Source: Spectribacter acetivorans (lineage in GTDB: Bacteria > Pseudomonadota > Gammaproteobacteria > Nevskiales > Salinisphaeraceae). From it: a stretch of 64,000 nt of DNA. Each line of letters begins with the position of its first letter. The first letter of the stretch is position 1. The DNA is taken from positions 1-64,000 of the forward strand of contig NZ_JAVRHY010000012.1 in assembly GCF_031846305.1 (NCBI RefSeq). Direction: 5' to 3'. The notes below the pieces were generated by a model, which saw nothing but the letters and a program-made list of their open reading frames with translations, did not search any database and was not told the origin of the DNA. Positions 1 through 6,805 of this stretch are shown one piece after another. The translations under genes were made by a program, and so were the position numbers.

Positions 1-17
1 TGGGGCGACGATGCGCG

Positions 18-947
18 TCAGTCGCTGGCCGTCAGCCGGGTGCCGCCGATTGCCTCGGGCATGCCGTGCTGCCGTGTCCCGGCTGACTCGGCCAGTTCCC
101 AGTCGATTGGCGTGTCGGGCCGGTTCCGGGTGGCGTTGATGACGGACTGGACCAGCGGTGTGTAGCTGTCCACCCGGCCCTTGCCGTCAGCATCGGGCGG
201 ATGCGCCTCCAGGTAGAGTTCGCCGGCGTGCCAGCCGGTCTTGTACGGCTGGTTGACGATGGTGACGGGCGTACCCGGATCGATCATGGAATAAAGCGCC
301 GCGATGTCTTCCGGGTACAGGCGGATGCAGCCGTGCGACACGCGCAGCCCGATGCCCGCCGGCTTGTTGGTGCCGTGCAGCAGATAGGCGGGAAAACCCA
401 GATACAGCGCATGCCGCCCCAGCGGATTATCCGGCCCCGGCGGCACCACGCGGGGCAGGGGGTCGCCGGCCTCGGCGTGTTCTTCGCGGATGGACTCGGG
501 CGGGGTCCAGGTCGGGTCCGCCGCGGTGCGCGTGATGGTGGTGCGGCCCAGCGGGGTATCCCAGCCCTCGCGGCCGATGCCCAGCGGGTAGGTGATGACC
601 TTGCCGTGGTACTGGCTACCGGCCGGGGGGAAGTAGTAAAGCCGCATTTCGGCGATGTTGAGCACCAGCCCGCGCCGATCAGCGTCGGGCAGTATGTAGC
701 GCGTGGGCAGGGTCACCGGCGTGCCGGCGCCCGGCAACCAGGGATCGACGTCCGGGTTGGCCAGCCGGAGTTCTCGATAACCCACGTTGTGGCGGCGGGC
801 AAGGGCGACGAAGGTATCCGCTTCCCGGGCCTCGACGGTGATGGTCTTGCCGATGAGATCGCTGTCGTCCGATGGCGCCGGGTAGACGGCGGCCTGTGCG
901 GCGGTGGACGCCAGCAGGGCGGTGATCAATAGCCAGAATCGACGCAT
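18..947 (-). CDS. L,D-transpeptidase (YkuD/ErfK family) with LysM domain
   Basis: Periplasmic L,D-transpeptidase of about 309 aa that would cross-link peptidoglycan or attach proteins to it. A signal peptide spans roughly residues 1-20 (start MRRFW, ending AAQA), a LysM-like segment about 36-80, and the YkuD catalytic domain about 95-235. The catalytic signature is visible: a His in HGTNK near 191 and the SHGCIRL motif with the nucleophile Cys207. The reading frame stays open far upstream, but the start was placed where the signal peptide begins and a GGGA sits upstream; an ATG three codons earlier (956) is possible. It is the first complete gene of the window and reads leftwards, after a terminator of the pdxH operon. 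Confidence 0.9.
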   Translation of the reverse strand: MRRFWLLITALLASTAAQAAVYPAPSDDSDLIGKTITVEAREADTFVALARRHNVGYRELRLANPDVDPWLPGAGTPVTLPTRYILPDADRRGLVLNIAEMRLYYFPPAGSQYHGKVITYPLGIGREGWDTPLGRTTITRTAADPTWTPPESIREEHAEAGDPLPRVVPPGPDNPLGRHALYLGFPAYLLHGTNKPAGIGLRVSHGCIRLYPEDIAALYSMIDPGTPVTIVNQPYKTGWHAGELYLEAHPPDADGKGRVDSYTPLVQSVINATRNRPDTPIDWELAESAGTRQHGMPEAIGGTRLTASD

Positions 948-989
948 CGACGACATTCCCGCGTGCAGCCCGGTCCGGGCGTTGGACAC

Positions 990-1014
990 AAAAAAGGCCG
1001 GCATTTCAGCCGAC
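990..1014 (-). terminator. Rho-independent terminator of the dodecin-pdxH operon
   Basis: Read on the minus strand, a 6-bp stem (GTCGGC/GCCGGC, one G-T pair) with loop TGAAAT is followed by six T residues. It lies 27 bp past the pdxH stop and ends the two-gene unit before the L,D-transpeptidase gene. Confidence 0.65.
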
Positions 1015-1041
1015 CCCCTCAACCCAGAATGATAGCAGCAA

Positions 1042-1692
1042 TCAGGGCGCCAGACGCTGAATCCGCCAGCGCCCGTCGCTGTGCCGATAGACGATCCGGT
1101 CGTGGAGCCGGTTGCGCCGGCCCTGCCAGAACTCGATCGCCCGCGGGCTGAGGTTGTAGCCGCCCCAGTGCGCGGGCCGCGGCACCGCTCGGTCATCGCC
1201 GAACTGTTGTTCCGTTTGTTCGTAGGCTCGCTCCAGCATCTGGCGGTTGGCAATCACGCGGCTTTGCGGTGAGGCATGCGCACCGATACGGCTGCCGCGG
1301 GGGCGCGAGGCGAAATAGCTGTCCGAGTCGGCGGGCGGCAGCGGGGCAATCTCGCCCTCGATGCGCACCTGGCGTTCCAGCCGATCCCACCAGAACACCA
1401 GCGCCGCATGCGGATTGGCGTTGATTTCGCGGCCCTTTCGGCTGTCGTAATTGGTGTAGAAGCGGAAGCCATCGTCGTCGAACCCCTTGAGCAGCACCGT
1501 GCGCGCGGACGGCTTGCCCAGCGGATCGGCGGTGGCCAGGGTCATGGCGGTCGGGTCGAACAGATCGGCCGCGCAAGCCTGCTCGTACCAGGCGGCAAAC
1601 AGCGCCATGGGGTCCGCGGGAACCCGATCTTCGGTCAGATCATCCTGGTCGAGCTCGGCATGCCAGCCGCTTTCACCGGGGTTGTCGGTCAC
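1042..1692 (-). CDS. pdxH: Pyridoxamine 5'-phosphate oxidase
   Basis: FMN enzyme that oxidises pyridoxamine- or pyridoxine-phosphate to pyridoxal 5'-phosphate, the last step of vitamin B6 synthesis and salvage. The 216 aa length matches the family (about 218). Family motifs are present: the FMN/phosphate-binding stretch RTVLLKGFD...YTNYDSRKGREI, FWWDRLERQVRIEG in the middle, and the C-terminal WGGYNLSP...EFWQGRRNRLHDR. The start is GTG and overlaps the stop of the upstream dodecin gene (GTGA), so the two are translationally coupled. The pairing is chemically sensible, since dodecin binds flavin and PdxH uses FMN, but a functional link is inference. Confidence 0.96.
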   Translation of the reverse strand: MTDNPGESGWHAELDQDDLTEDRVPADPMALFAAWYEQACAADLFDPTAMTLATADPLGKPSARTVLLKGFDDDGFRFYTNYDSRKGREINANPHAALVFWWDRLERQVRIEGEIAPLPPADSDSYFASRPRGSRIGAHASPQSRVIANRQMLERAYEQTEQQFGDDRAVPRPAHWGGYNLSPRAIEFWQGRRNRLHDRIVYRHSDGRWRIQRLAP

Positions 1693-1904
1693 GCGCCGGC
1701 TTCCATGGTGAAGCCCAGCTTTACCGTTACCTGCCAGTGGGCGACGACGCCGTCCTCCACGTGGCCGCGGGTATCCGTGACTTCGAACCAGCGGATGTGA
1801 CGCAGACTCTGCGCCGCTTCGTGCACGGCGTTCTCCACCGCTTCCTGGATGCTGTTCGGCGAGGAACCGACGAGCTCGGTGATCTTGTAGACGTGTCCAC
1901 TCAT
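1689..1904 (-). CDS. Dodecin family flavin-binding protein
   Basis: Small protein of about 71 aa matching the dodecin family: MSGHVYKITELVGSS at the N-terminus, a helix with IQEAVENAVHEA, and RWFEVTDTRGHV followed by the C-terminal strand WQVTVKLGF. Dodecins assemble into hollow dodecamers that store or buffer flavins (or CoA). The start at ATG 1904 was preferred over a GTG three codons upstream because a GGAG lies 8 nt before it. The stop overlaps the GTG start of pdxH. Confidence 0.92.
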   Translation of the reverse strand: MSGHVYKITELVGSSPNSIQEAVENAVHEAAQSLRHIRWFEVTDTRGHVEDGVVAHWQVTVKLGFTMEAGA

Positions 1905-2036
1905 GGCAGCCACTCCGTGATGGTCGGGATGGGGTTTCAGCCTAGGGCCTGGATGGTTGCTTGCGCAACGCCCCGCCCGCGGGTTTGCCGGACCCCAACG
2001 GGCGGGTCGAATCGGCCGGCGGCCATGCTAGCCTAG

Positions 2037-2054
2037 CCCGCTTTCAAGCGGGAG
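2037..2054 (+). promoter_or_regulatory. Hairpin overlapping the ribosome-binding site of the acuI-like gene
   Basis: CCCGCT and AGCGGG pair around a TTCA loop, and the 3' arm runs into the GGGAG that serves as the Shine-Dalgarno sequence 6 nt before the start codon. If formed in the mRNA it would hide the ribosome-binding site. This is seen in sequence; regulation is inference. Confidence 0.35.
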
Positions 2055-2060
2055 AAATTC

Positions 2061-3047
2061 ATGCGTGCAATCAGAATCGACCGGACCGACGACGGCACTC
2101 GCGCCGCGCTGCAGGATGTCAGCGTTGACGAGCTCACCGAGGGCAATGTCGTCATTCGTTCCCACTACTCCAGCATCAACTACAAGGATGCGCTGGCGGT
2201 CACCGGCAAGGGCAAGATCCTGCACCGCTACCCGCTCAACGGCGGCATCGACGTGGCCGGGGTAGTGGAGCAGTCCGAGGATGACCGTTTCCAGCCCGGG
2301 GACGAAGTGGTGGTCACCGGCTATTTCCTGAGCGAAAAGCGCGACGGCGGCTTCGCCGAGCAGGTGCGGGTGCCCGCGGATTGCGTGGTGCCGCGCCCGG
2401 AGGGGCTGACCCTGTTCGAGACCATGGCGCTGGGCACGGCCGGGTTCACCGCCGGTTATGCCGTGCGTCGGTTGGTGGAGAACCACCAGACGCCGGACAT
2501 GGGCCCGATTGCCGTGACCGGCGCCACCGGCGGCGTGGGCTCGTTTGCCATCAGCCTGCTGGCCGCCCGGGGCTTCGAGGTCAAGGCCGTGACCCGCAAG
2601 ACCGACTCGGCCGGCGAGTATCTGCGCGGGCTGGGGGCGGCCGAGGTGATCTCGCCCGATGACATCCCCGACGACGGCAAGCCCATGTCGAAACCCGGCT
2701 GGGGCGGCGGCGTGGACAGCGTCGGCGGTGAGCTGCTCGCGCGGCTGATCAAGCAGATCGTGCCCTACGGCAACGTGGCTGCCATCGGTCTGGCCGGCGG
2801 GGTCAAGCTGGAAACCACCGTGCTGCCGTTCATCCTGCGTGGCGTGGGGCTGCAGGGCATTCACTCGGTGGAATGCCCGATGGATCGGCGCCTGGCCATC
2901 TGGGCCGATCTGGCCGGCGAACACAAGCCGGCGCAACTGGCCGACATCGTCACCCAGACCGTCACCCTCGATCAGGTGGCAGAGGCCTGCCAGGCCATCA
3001 TCGCCGGCGAGATCACCGGCCGCACCGTCGTCGATCTGCGTGGCTGA
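2061..3047 (+). CDS. acuI: AcuI/YhdH-type acryloyl-CoA reductase (MDR superfamily)
   Basis: NADPH-dependent medium-chain reductase of 328 aa. Members of this family (AcuI, E. coli YhdH) reduce acryloyl-CoA to propionyl-CoA, which detoxifies acrylate. Visible marks: an N-terminal GroES-like domain with SINYKDALAVTGKGKI, the nucleotide-binding glycine motif GATGGVGSFA about 155-164, and no structural zinc Cys cluster, as is usual for the family. A GGGAG ribosome-binding site precedes the ATG. The stop overlaps the GTG start of the following HIT gene by 8 bp. A PrpD-family gene sits 1 kb away on the other strand; together they could belong to C3-acid metabolism, but this is inference. Confidence 0.88.
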   Translation: MRAIRIDRTDDGTRAALQDVSVDELTEGNVVIRSHYSSINYKDALAVTGKGKILHRYPLNGGIDVAGVVEQSEDDRFQPGDEVVVTGYFLSEKRDGGFAEQVRVPADCVVPRPEGLTLFETMALGTAGFTAGYAVRRLVENHQTPDMGPIAVTGATGGVGSFAISLLAARGFEVKAVTRKTDSAGEYLRGLGAAEVISPDDIPDDGKPMSKPGWGGGVDSVGGELLARLIKQIVPYGNVAAIGLAGGVKLETTVLPFILRGVGLQGIHSVECPMDRRLAIWADLAGEHKPAQLADIVTQTVTLDQVAEACQAIIAGEITGRTVVDLRG

Positions 3048-3459
3048 CACCGACGACTTCGCATTGCATCCGCGACTGGCGGCGGATACGTCGCCAGTCG
3101 TCGATCTGGCTTTGTCGCGAGTCCTGCTGATGGATGATGCCCGGTATCCGTGGCTGATTCTGGTCCCGATGCGTCCCGGCCTGCGGGAAATCTATGACCT
3201 GGTTGCGGATGACCAGGCCACGCTGTGGCAGGAGGTCACCCGGGTCGGCGAAATCCTGATGCGGGCAACCGGCGGCGACAAGCTGAATGTTGCCGCGCTG
3301 GGAAATCAGGTGCCGCAACTGCACATGCACGTAATTGCACGGCGCACGGACGACGCCGTCTGGCCCGGGCCAGTCTGGGGTGTTGGGCAGGCCGAGACCC
3401 GTGACATGCGGGTGCGTGACGCACTTGTTAAGTCGCTGCGGGAGGCGCTGTCATCGTGA
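3040..3459 (+). CDS. HIT family protein
   Basis: Histidine-triad (HIT) domain protein of 139 aa; relatives hydrolyse dinucleoside polyphosphates or nucleoside phosphoramidates. The C-terminal motif reads PQLHMHVIAR, so the usual HxHxH is QxHxH: the first His is Gln while the catalytic central His remains. The N-terminal half carries ARYPWLILVPMRPG, typical of the first HIT strand pair. Start chosen at GTG, inside the 3' end of the reductase gene, because the domain begins at once after it. Exact substrate cannot be told. Confidence 0.85.
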   Translation: MADTDDFALHPRLAADTSPVVDLALSRVLLMDDARYPWLILVPMRPGLREIYDLVADDQATLWQEVTRVGEILMRATGGDKLNVAALGNQVPQLHMHVIARRTDDAVWPGPVWGVGQAETRDMRVRDALVKSLREALSS

Positions 3460-3524
3460 ACCGGCATCAGGGCGGTAATTTCGGCAGCCATCGGCAATAA
3501 TCAGAACAAAAATGGAGGAGTCCC

Positions 3525-3968
3525 ATGACAGCCGAACAACTCGCCATCCTCTCCGCCGGCGTGTTCTTTACCGCCGGCCTGCTCACCGGCATCTGGAAAT
3601 GGCGCGCCATCATGGCCAGCCCGAACGCCGAGGCGCCGTACTACGTGAACATCGCCCACCGCGCGGCGTTGCTGTACAGCTTTGCCGCGCTGCTGCTGGC
3701 GTTCTTCGCGGCACGCAGCGTGTGGCCGGAGATCTGGAATCTGGCCGGCGTGATCGGCAACGTGGTGTTCTACGCCGCCGCCATTCTGATGTACTGCATC
3801 CACGGCTTTTTACGGGATACGGACAATCAGCTGGCACGCCCGCATCGCCTCGGCAAGCGGGAGATGCCCGCGTGGCAGATGACGCTGTTCATGGCCCTGC
3901 TGGCGGTGGGAGAGGTCGGCGGTTTTTTGGTTCTGTTCAGCGGCGTGCTCGCGGCCTGGTGGGGCTGA
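3525..3968 (+). CDS. Small integral membrane protein, unknown function
   Basis: A 147-aa protein with about four hydrophobic segments (near residues 6-27, 47-66, 73-95 and 117-142) separated by short charged loops; one loop holds HRLGKREMP. GGAGG lies 8 nt before the ATG, so translation is likely strong. I do not recognise the family. It follows the HIT gene in the same direction after 65 bp, and faces the PrpD-family gene. Confidence 0.75.
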   Translation: MTAEQLAILSAGVFFTAGLLTGIWKWRAIMASPNAEAPYYVNIAHRAALLYSFAALLLAFFAARSVWPEIWNLAGVIGNVVFYAAAILMYCIHGFLRDTDNQLARPHRLGKREMPAWQMTLFMALLAVGEVGGFLVLFSGVLAAWWG

Positions 3969-4078
3969 ATCACGCCTCGGCCGCGTGATGCCGTCCATTA
4001 CTCAGCACGGGTTTTCCGACAGGATTCCGCCCCGGTGGGTAGGCCGTAGACGCACGGGCCGACTGTGAGGCGACCGGT

Positions 4079-4117
4079 GGCCAAGGGACGCTGGCGCAAT
4101 GCCAGCGACTCTTGGCC
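4079..4117 (-). terminator. Long stem-loop after the PrpD-family gene
   Basis: Two stacked stems, GGCCAAG/CTTGGCC and CGCTGGC/GCCAGCG, are separated by a 3x3 internal loop and closed by GCAAT. It starts 17 bp past the prpD-type stop. There is no T-tract, so it may be a weak terminator, an mRNA 3'-end stabiliser or a REP-like palindrome. Confidence 0.45.
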
Positions 4118-4133
4118 GCGGTCAGGAAAAGCC

Positions 4134-5687
4134 CTAGTAAATCCCGCGTGTGTCGGGCGCTTCCAGGCTGCCGGCATCCACAACCAGGTTGATCGTGGCC
4201 AGTTCATCGCCCGAGAGCGAGTCCATGCCGTTGACCGCCTCGATGAAGCGGGCACGCTCGGCATTGCTGACCAGGTCCCTGGTGTAATCCGCCAGCTTGG
4301 CCTCGTAGTCCGGGCGCTGCCAGGGGGTGTCGCCGCCGGGGTGGGCATTGGCGCGGGTCTTTTCGTCGGCCACTTCGCTGCCATCGGCCAGAGTCACGAT
4401 CATGCGGCCACCGTAGGCCTGCACGTTCGGGTCCTGGTCGTGGTACAGGTCTTCCCAGCGCTGGTCGAACTGGGTTTCGATGCGGGCCATCAGCTTGCGC
4501 ATCTCGTCCTTCTCGGCCGGGGTCATCTGGTAGGCGCGGTCCTTGTGGAACTCGCCGGTCTGGATGCAGCGGGCGATGGCGAACATGATGCTGTGATCCA
4601 GCGTGCCCCGCGGTGAATCCGGGTCGATCTTCTGCGGGTCCTGCGCGTCGGTGCCGATCACGTGGTGGGTGTGATGGCTGGTTTCCAGCACGATCTTCTT
4701 GATCTGGTCAAGGTCCACGCCGTCGCCCTTCTTCGGTAGCCGGTCGCGCAACTGCAGCGCCAGGTCGATGATGGCCTGACCCTGGTACTCGAACGCGTGC
4801 TGCTTGGGATACGTCTTCATGATGTTTCGCAGCGCATCGACCCCCGGTTCGGCCAGTTCCACCTTGTACACGGCGTTTTCGTCATCTCGGCCGTTGAGAA
4901 AGCGGCGGATGATGCTGTCCACGCCCTCGTAGACCGGGTTCGGCCCCTTGAGGCCGTGCAGGGCGTGGTTGACCGCCTTGATGGAGATTTCCGCCGAGAA
5001 ACCGGGCACGAATTCCTTCTGCGCGCCGATGTCGCCCTTGCGCGACTGGCGCGAGGAAATGGCGTTGTGCACCGCGAAGTTGATGGCGTGGTAGGCCTGC
5101 TCGGTGGTCAACCCCAGCATGGAGGAGATGCCCGCCGCGGTGCCCGCGGCGATATGCGTCATGTGGTCGACCTTGTGCTTGTGCAGGCAGATGCCGGTGC
5201 CGTCGCCGGTGCCAACCAGCGCCACGTGCACCTCGTAGGCCACCACGATGCCGCGCAGGATGTCGGCGCCGGACACGCCAAGGTGCTGGCCCACCGCGAT
5301 GATCGGGGAAATGTTGTCGTCCGGGTGGGAATATTCGGCCGCCAGATAGCAGTCGTCGTTGTCCAGGAAGCGCACCGCCACGGCGTTGGCGAAGGCAGCT
5401 GGTACCGGTGCGTAGTGCTCCTTCAGGCCCCAAATCGTGGCCTTGCCGGTGCCCTTGGCACCCATCGCGTCCGCACGTGCCACCTTGACCGCCGTTTCAT
5501 TCGCCGCACCCAGCGCAATCGCCGCGTTGTCGATAATCCGGTTCTTGGCCATCGCCACGGCCTCGGCGTCCTGCGGGGCGTCCTTGGCCCGGGTGGCCAG
5601 CTCGGCCAGCTTCCAGGCCAGTTGCTGCTCGCGGGCGAGTTCGCCGCTGGACTTTTCTACCTGAACGCTGTGAATCGTGGCGGTCAT
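4134..5687 (-). CDS. MmgE/PrpD family protein (2-methylcitrate dehydratase-like)
   Basis: A 517-aa member of the MmgE/PrpD family, which includes 2-methylcitrate dehydratase of the propionate pathway. Visible family stretches are RFLDNDDCYLA...EYSHPDDNISPIIAV, GICLHKHKVDHMTH, and KAVNHALHGLKGPNPVYEG. It is somewhat longer than E. coli PrpD (483 aa). No prpB, prpC or acnD gene lies beside it, so the precise substrate is uncertain. The ATG at 5687 has AGGAA 7 nt upstream; an upstream in-frame start would add seven residues. Confidence 0.85.
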   Translation of the reverse strand: MTATIHSVQVEKSSGELAREQQLAWKLAELATRAKDAPQDAEAVAMAKNRIIDNAAIALGAANETAVKVARADAMGAKGTGKATIWGLKEHYAPVPAAFANAVAVRFLDNDDCYLAAEYSHPDDNISPIIAVGQHLGVSGADILRGIVVAYEVHVALVGTGDGTGICLHKHKVDHMTHIAAGTAAGISSMLGLTTEQAYHAINFAVHNAISSRQSRKGDIGAQKEFVPGFSAEISIKAVNHALHGLKGPNPVYEGVDSIIRRFLNGRDDENAVYKVELAEPGVDALRNIMKTYPKQHAFEYQGQAIIDLALQLRDRLPKKGDGVDLDQIKKIVLETSHHTHHVIGTDAQDPQKIDPDSPRGTLDHSIMFAIARCIQTGEFHKDRAYQMTPAEKDEMRKLMARIETQFDQRWEDLYHDQDPNVQAYGGRMIVTLADGSEVADEKTRANAHPGGDTPWQRPDYEAKLADYTRDLVSNAERARFIEAVNGMDSLSGDELATINLVVDAGSLEAPDTRGIY

Positions 5688-5811
5688 GCAAGGAATTCCT
5701 CTGGTCAATCGGGTGAAACGTGGGAGAGGTCACCTCCGCGGGGGCGGAATATTAAACGATCGCTGGCGGGAATATAAGGACAGGCGCAATGTTAAATGCT
5801 GGCGAGGTGCC

Positions 5812-5838
5812 ATGTGCTAAAGTACATTTGTGCATAAT
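5812..5838 (+). promoter_or_regulatory. Candidate operator/promoter of the VapBC-type pair
   Basis: An imperfect palindrome ATGTGC-TAAA-GTACAT (one mismatch between arms) is followed 5 bp later by CATAAT, a plausible -10 box, in an AT-rich island just before the antitoxin gene. Ribbon-helix-helix antitoxins bind such palindromes to repress their own operon. No good -35 is visible. Confidence 0.35.
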
Positions 5839-5852
5839 CAATGCGGAAAACC

Positions 5853-6149
5853 ATGAGCCGTTTAAGCGTCGAAATTCCAGATAGCCTGCATCAGCAGATC
5901 AAGGCCCAGGCCTCGCTGCAGGGTTTGAGCCTGCGCGAGTACGTATTGCAGCGTCTGGGTTTCGCTTCAGGCCGGAAAAATCGGCAGTTGGAAATGACCG
6001 CAGCACCTGCAGGGGGGCAGCCAGGCCAACGCGCCGAACCCGGCACCATTCGGGAGTTGCTCGAAAATCGTCCCTGGCAGGGCACCATGACTAAGGCGGA
6101 GATTGATGCCTACATCGCCGAGGAACGCGCCAGTTGGAATGACGACTGA
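5853..6149 (+). CDS. Ribbon-helix-helix type antitoxin of a VapBC/FitAB-like module
   Basis: Protein of 98 aa whose N-terminus (SRLSVEIPDSLHQQIKAQA...SLREYVLQRL) is a DNA-binding ribbon-helix-helix of the type used by FitA/VapB antitoxins. The C-terminal part, with ELLENRPWQGTMTKAEID, is a likely toxin-binding tail. The stop shares one base with the start of the PIN-domain toxin gene (TGATG), the classic antitoxin-toxin arrangement. Start was placed at ATG 5853, with GGA upstream; ATG 5841 would add four residues. Confidence 0.85.
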   Translation: MSRLSVEIPDSLHQQIKAQASLQGLSLREYVLQRLGFASGRKNRQLEMTAAPAGGQPGQRAEPGTIRELLENRPWQGTMTKAEIDAYIAEERASWNDD

Positions 6150-6550
6150 TGCTGTTCTGGGATGCCTGTGCGGTTATCTATTTCGTCGACAATATCGAGC
6201 CCTGGGCATCTAGACTTTCTGCCCGCCTGCTGGAACTGGACAGCCGGTTTTCCGGACATGCTGTCAGTGAACTGAGTCTTCTGGAATGCCGGATCAAACC
6301 CCTGCGTGAGCAGAATGCCGCCGTGCTCGCGGCCTATGACCGCTTTTTCTCGCGCAAGGATCTGTTGCAAGTGCCGGTGAACAAGGCCGTGATCCTGGAA
6401 GCTGCGAGAGTCCGCGCGGCGTATAACCTCAAGACACCGGATGCCTTCCAGGCTGCGAGCGCCTTGAGTCTGGCCGGCGAGGTGCTGTTCGTTACCAATG
6501 ATCGGTGCTTTGATAAGGTCCTGGGCTTACGCACGGAAATTATCGAATAA
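6149..6550 (+). CDS. PIN-domain toxin (VapC-like ribonuclease)
   Basis: A 133-aa PIN-domain protein. The four acidic residues expected to bind Mg2+/Mn2+ are all present: D5 in LFWDAC, E46 in LLECR, D98 in TPDAFQAA and D118 in TNDRCF, so the nuclease is probably active. VapC toxins cut specific RNAs (often tRNA) when the antitoxin is lost. It is coupled to the upstream antitoxin gene and lies just before repeats and a restriction-methylation gene. Confidence 0.9.
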   Translation: MLFWDACAVIYFVDNIEPWASRLSARLLELDSRFSGHAVSELSLLECRIKPLREQNAAVLAAYDRFFSRKDLLQVPVNKAVILEAARVRAAYNLKTPDAFQAASALSLAGEVLFVTNDRCFDKVLGLRTEIIE

Positions 6551-6554
6551 TCAG

Positions 6555-6805
6555 GTGCCCCTCTCCCGGAACGAAAAGCTGCTGCCCCGCACCGACCGAG
6601 GGTTTCCGCGCAGCGGGATCGCCGGCAAGCGGAATCGGTGGCGGATTTCGTCGACTCCCGGGGTAGCTGATGCCTCTTAGTTGGAACGAAATGCCGCTGT
6701 TCGGCCTCCGGCGAGGGTTCCCGCGCAGCGGGATCGCCGGCAAGCGGAATCGGCGGCGGATTTCGTCGACGCCTGGATAACCAATGCCCCTGAGTTGGAA
6801 CGAAA
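6555..6805 (+). repeat. Tandem direct repeat (about 114 bp) duplicating the start of the MmeI-like gene
   Basis: Two diverged copies start at 6555 and 6670, and the first about 22 bp of a third copy, from 6784, form the beginning of the restriction-methylation gene. Each copy starts with the coding start of that gene (VPLSRNE, MPLSWNE, MPLSWNE) and continues with a conserved core containing GCGCAGCGGGATCGCCGGC and GATTTCGTCGAC. Copy 2 opens an in-frame 36-codon reading frame that ends in TAA 3 bp before the true ATG. The core resembles palindromic intergenic repeats with an ATCGCCGGCAAGC motif; this likeness is from memory, not a search. Confidence 0.8.
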
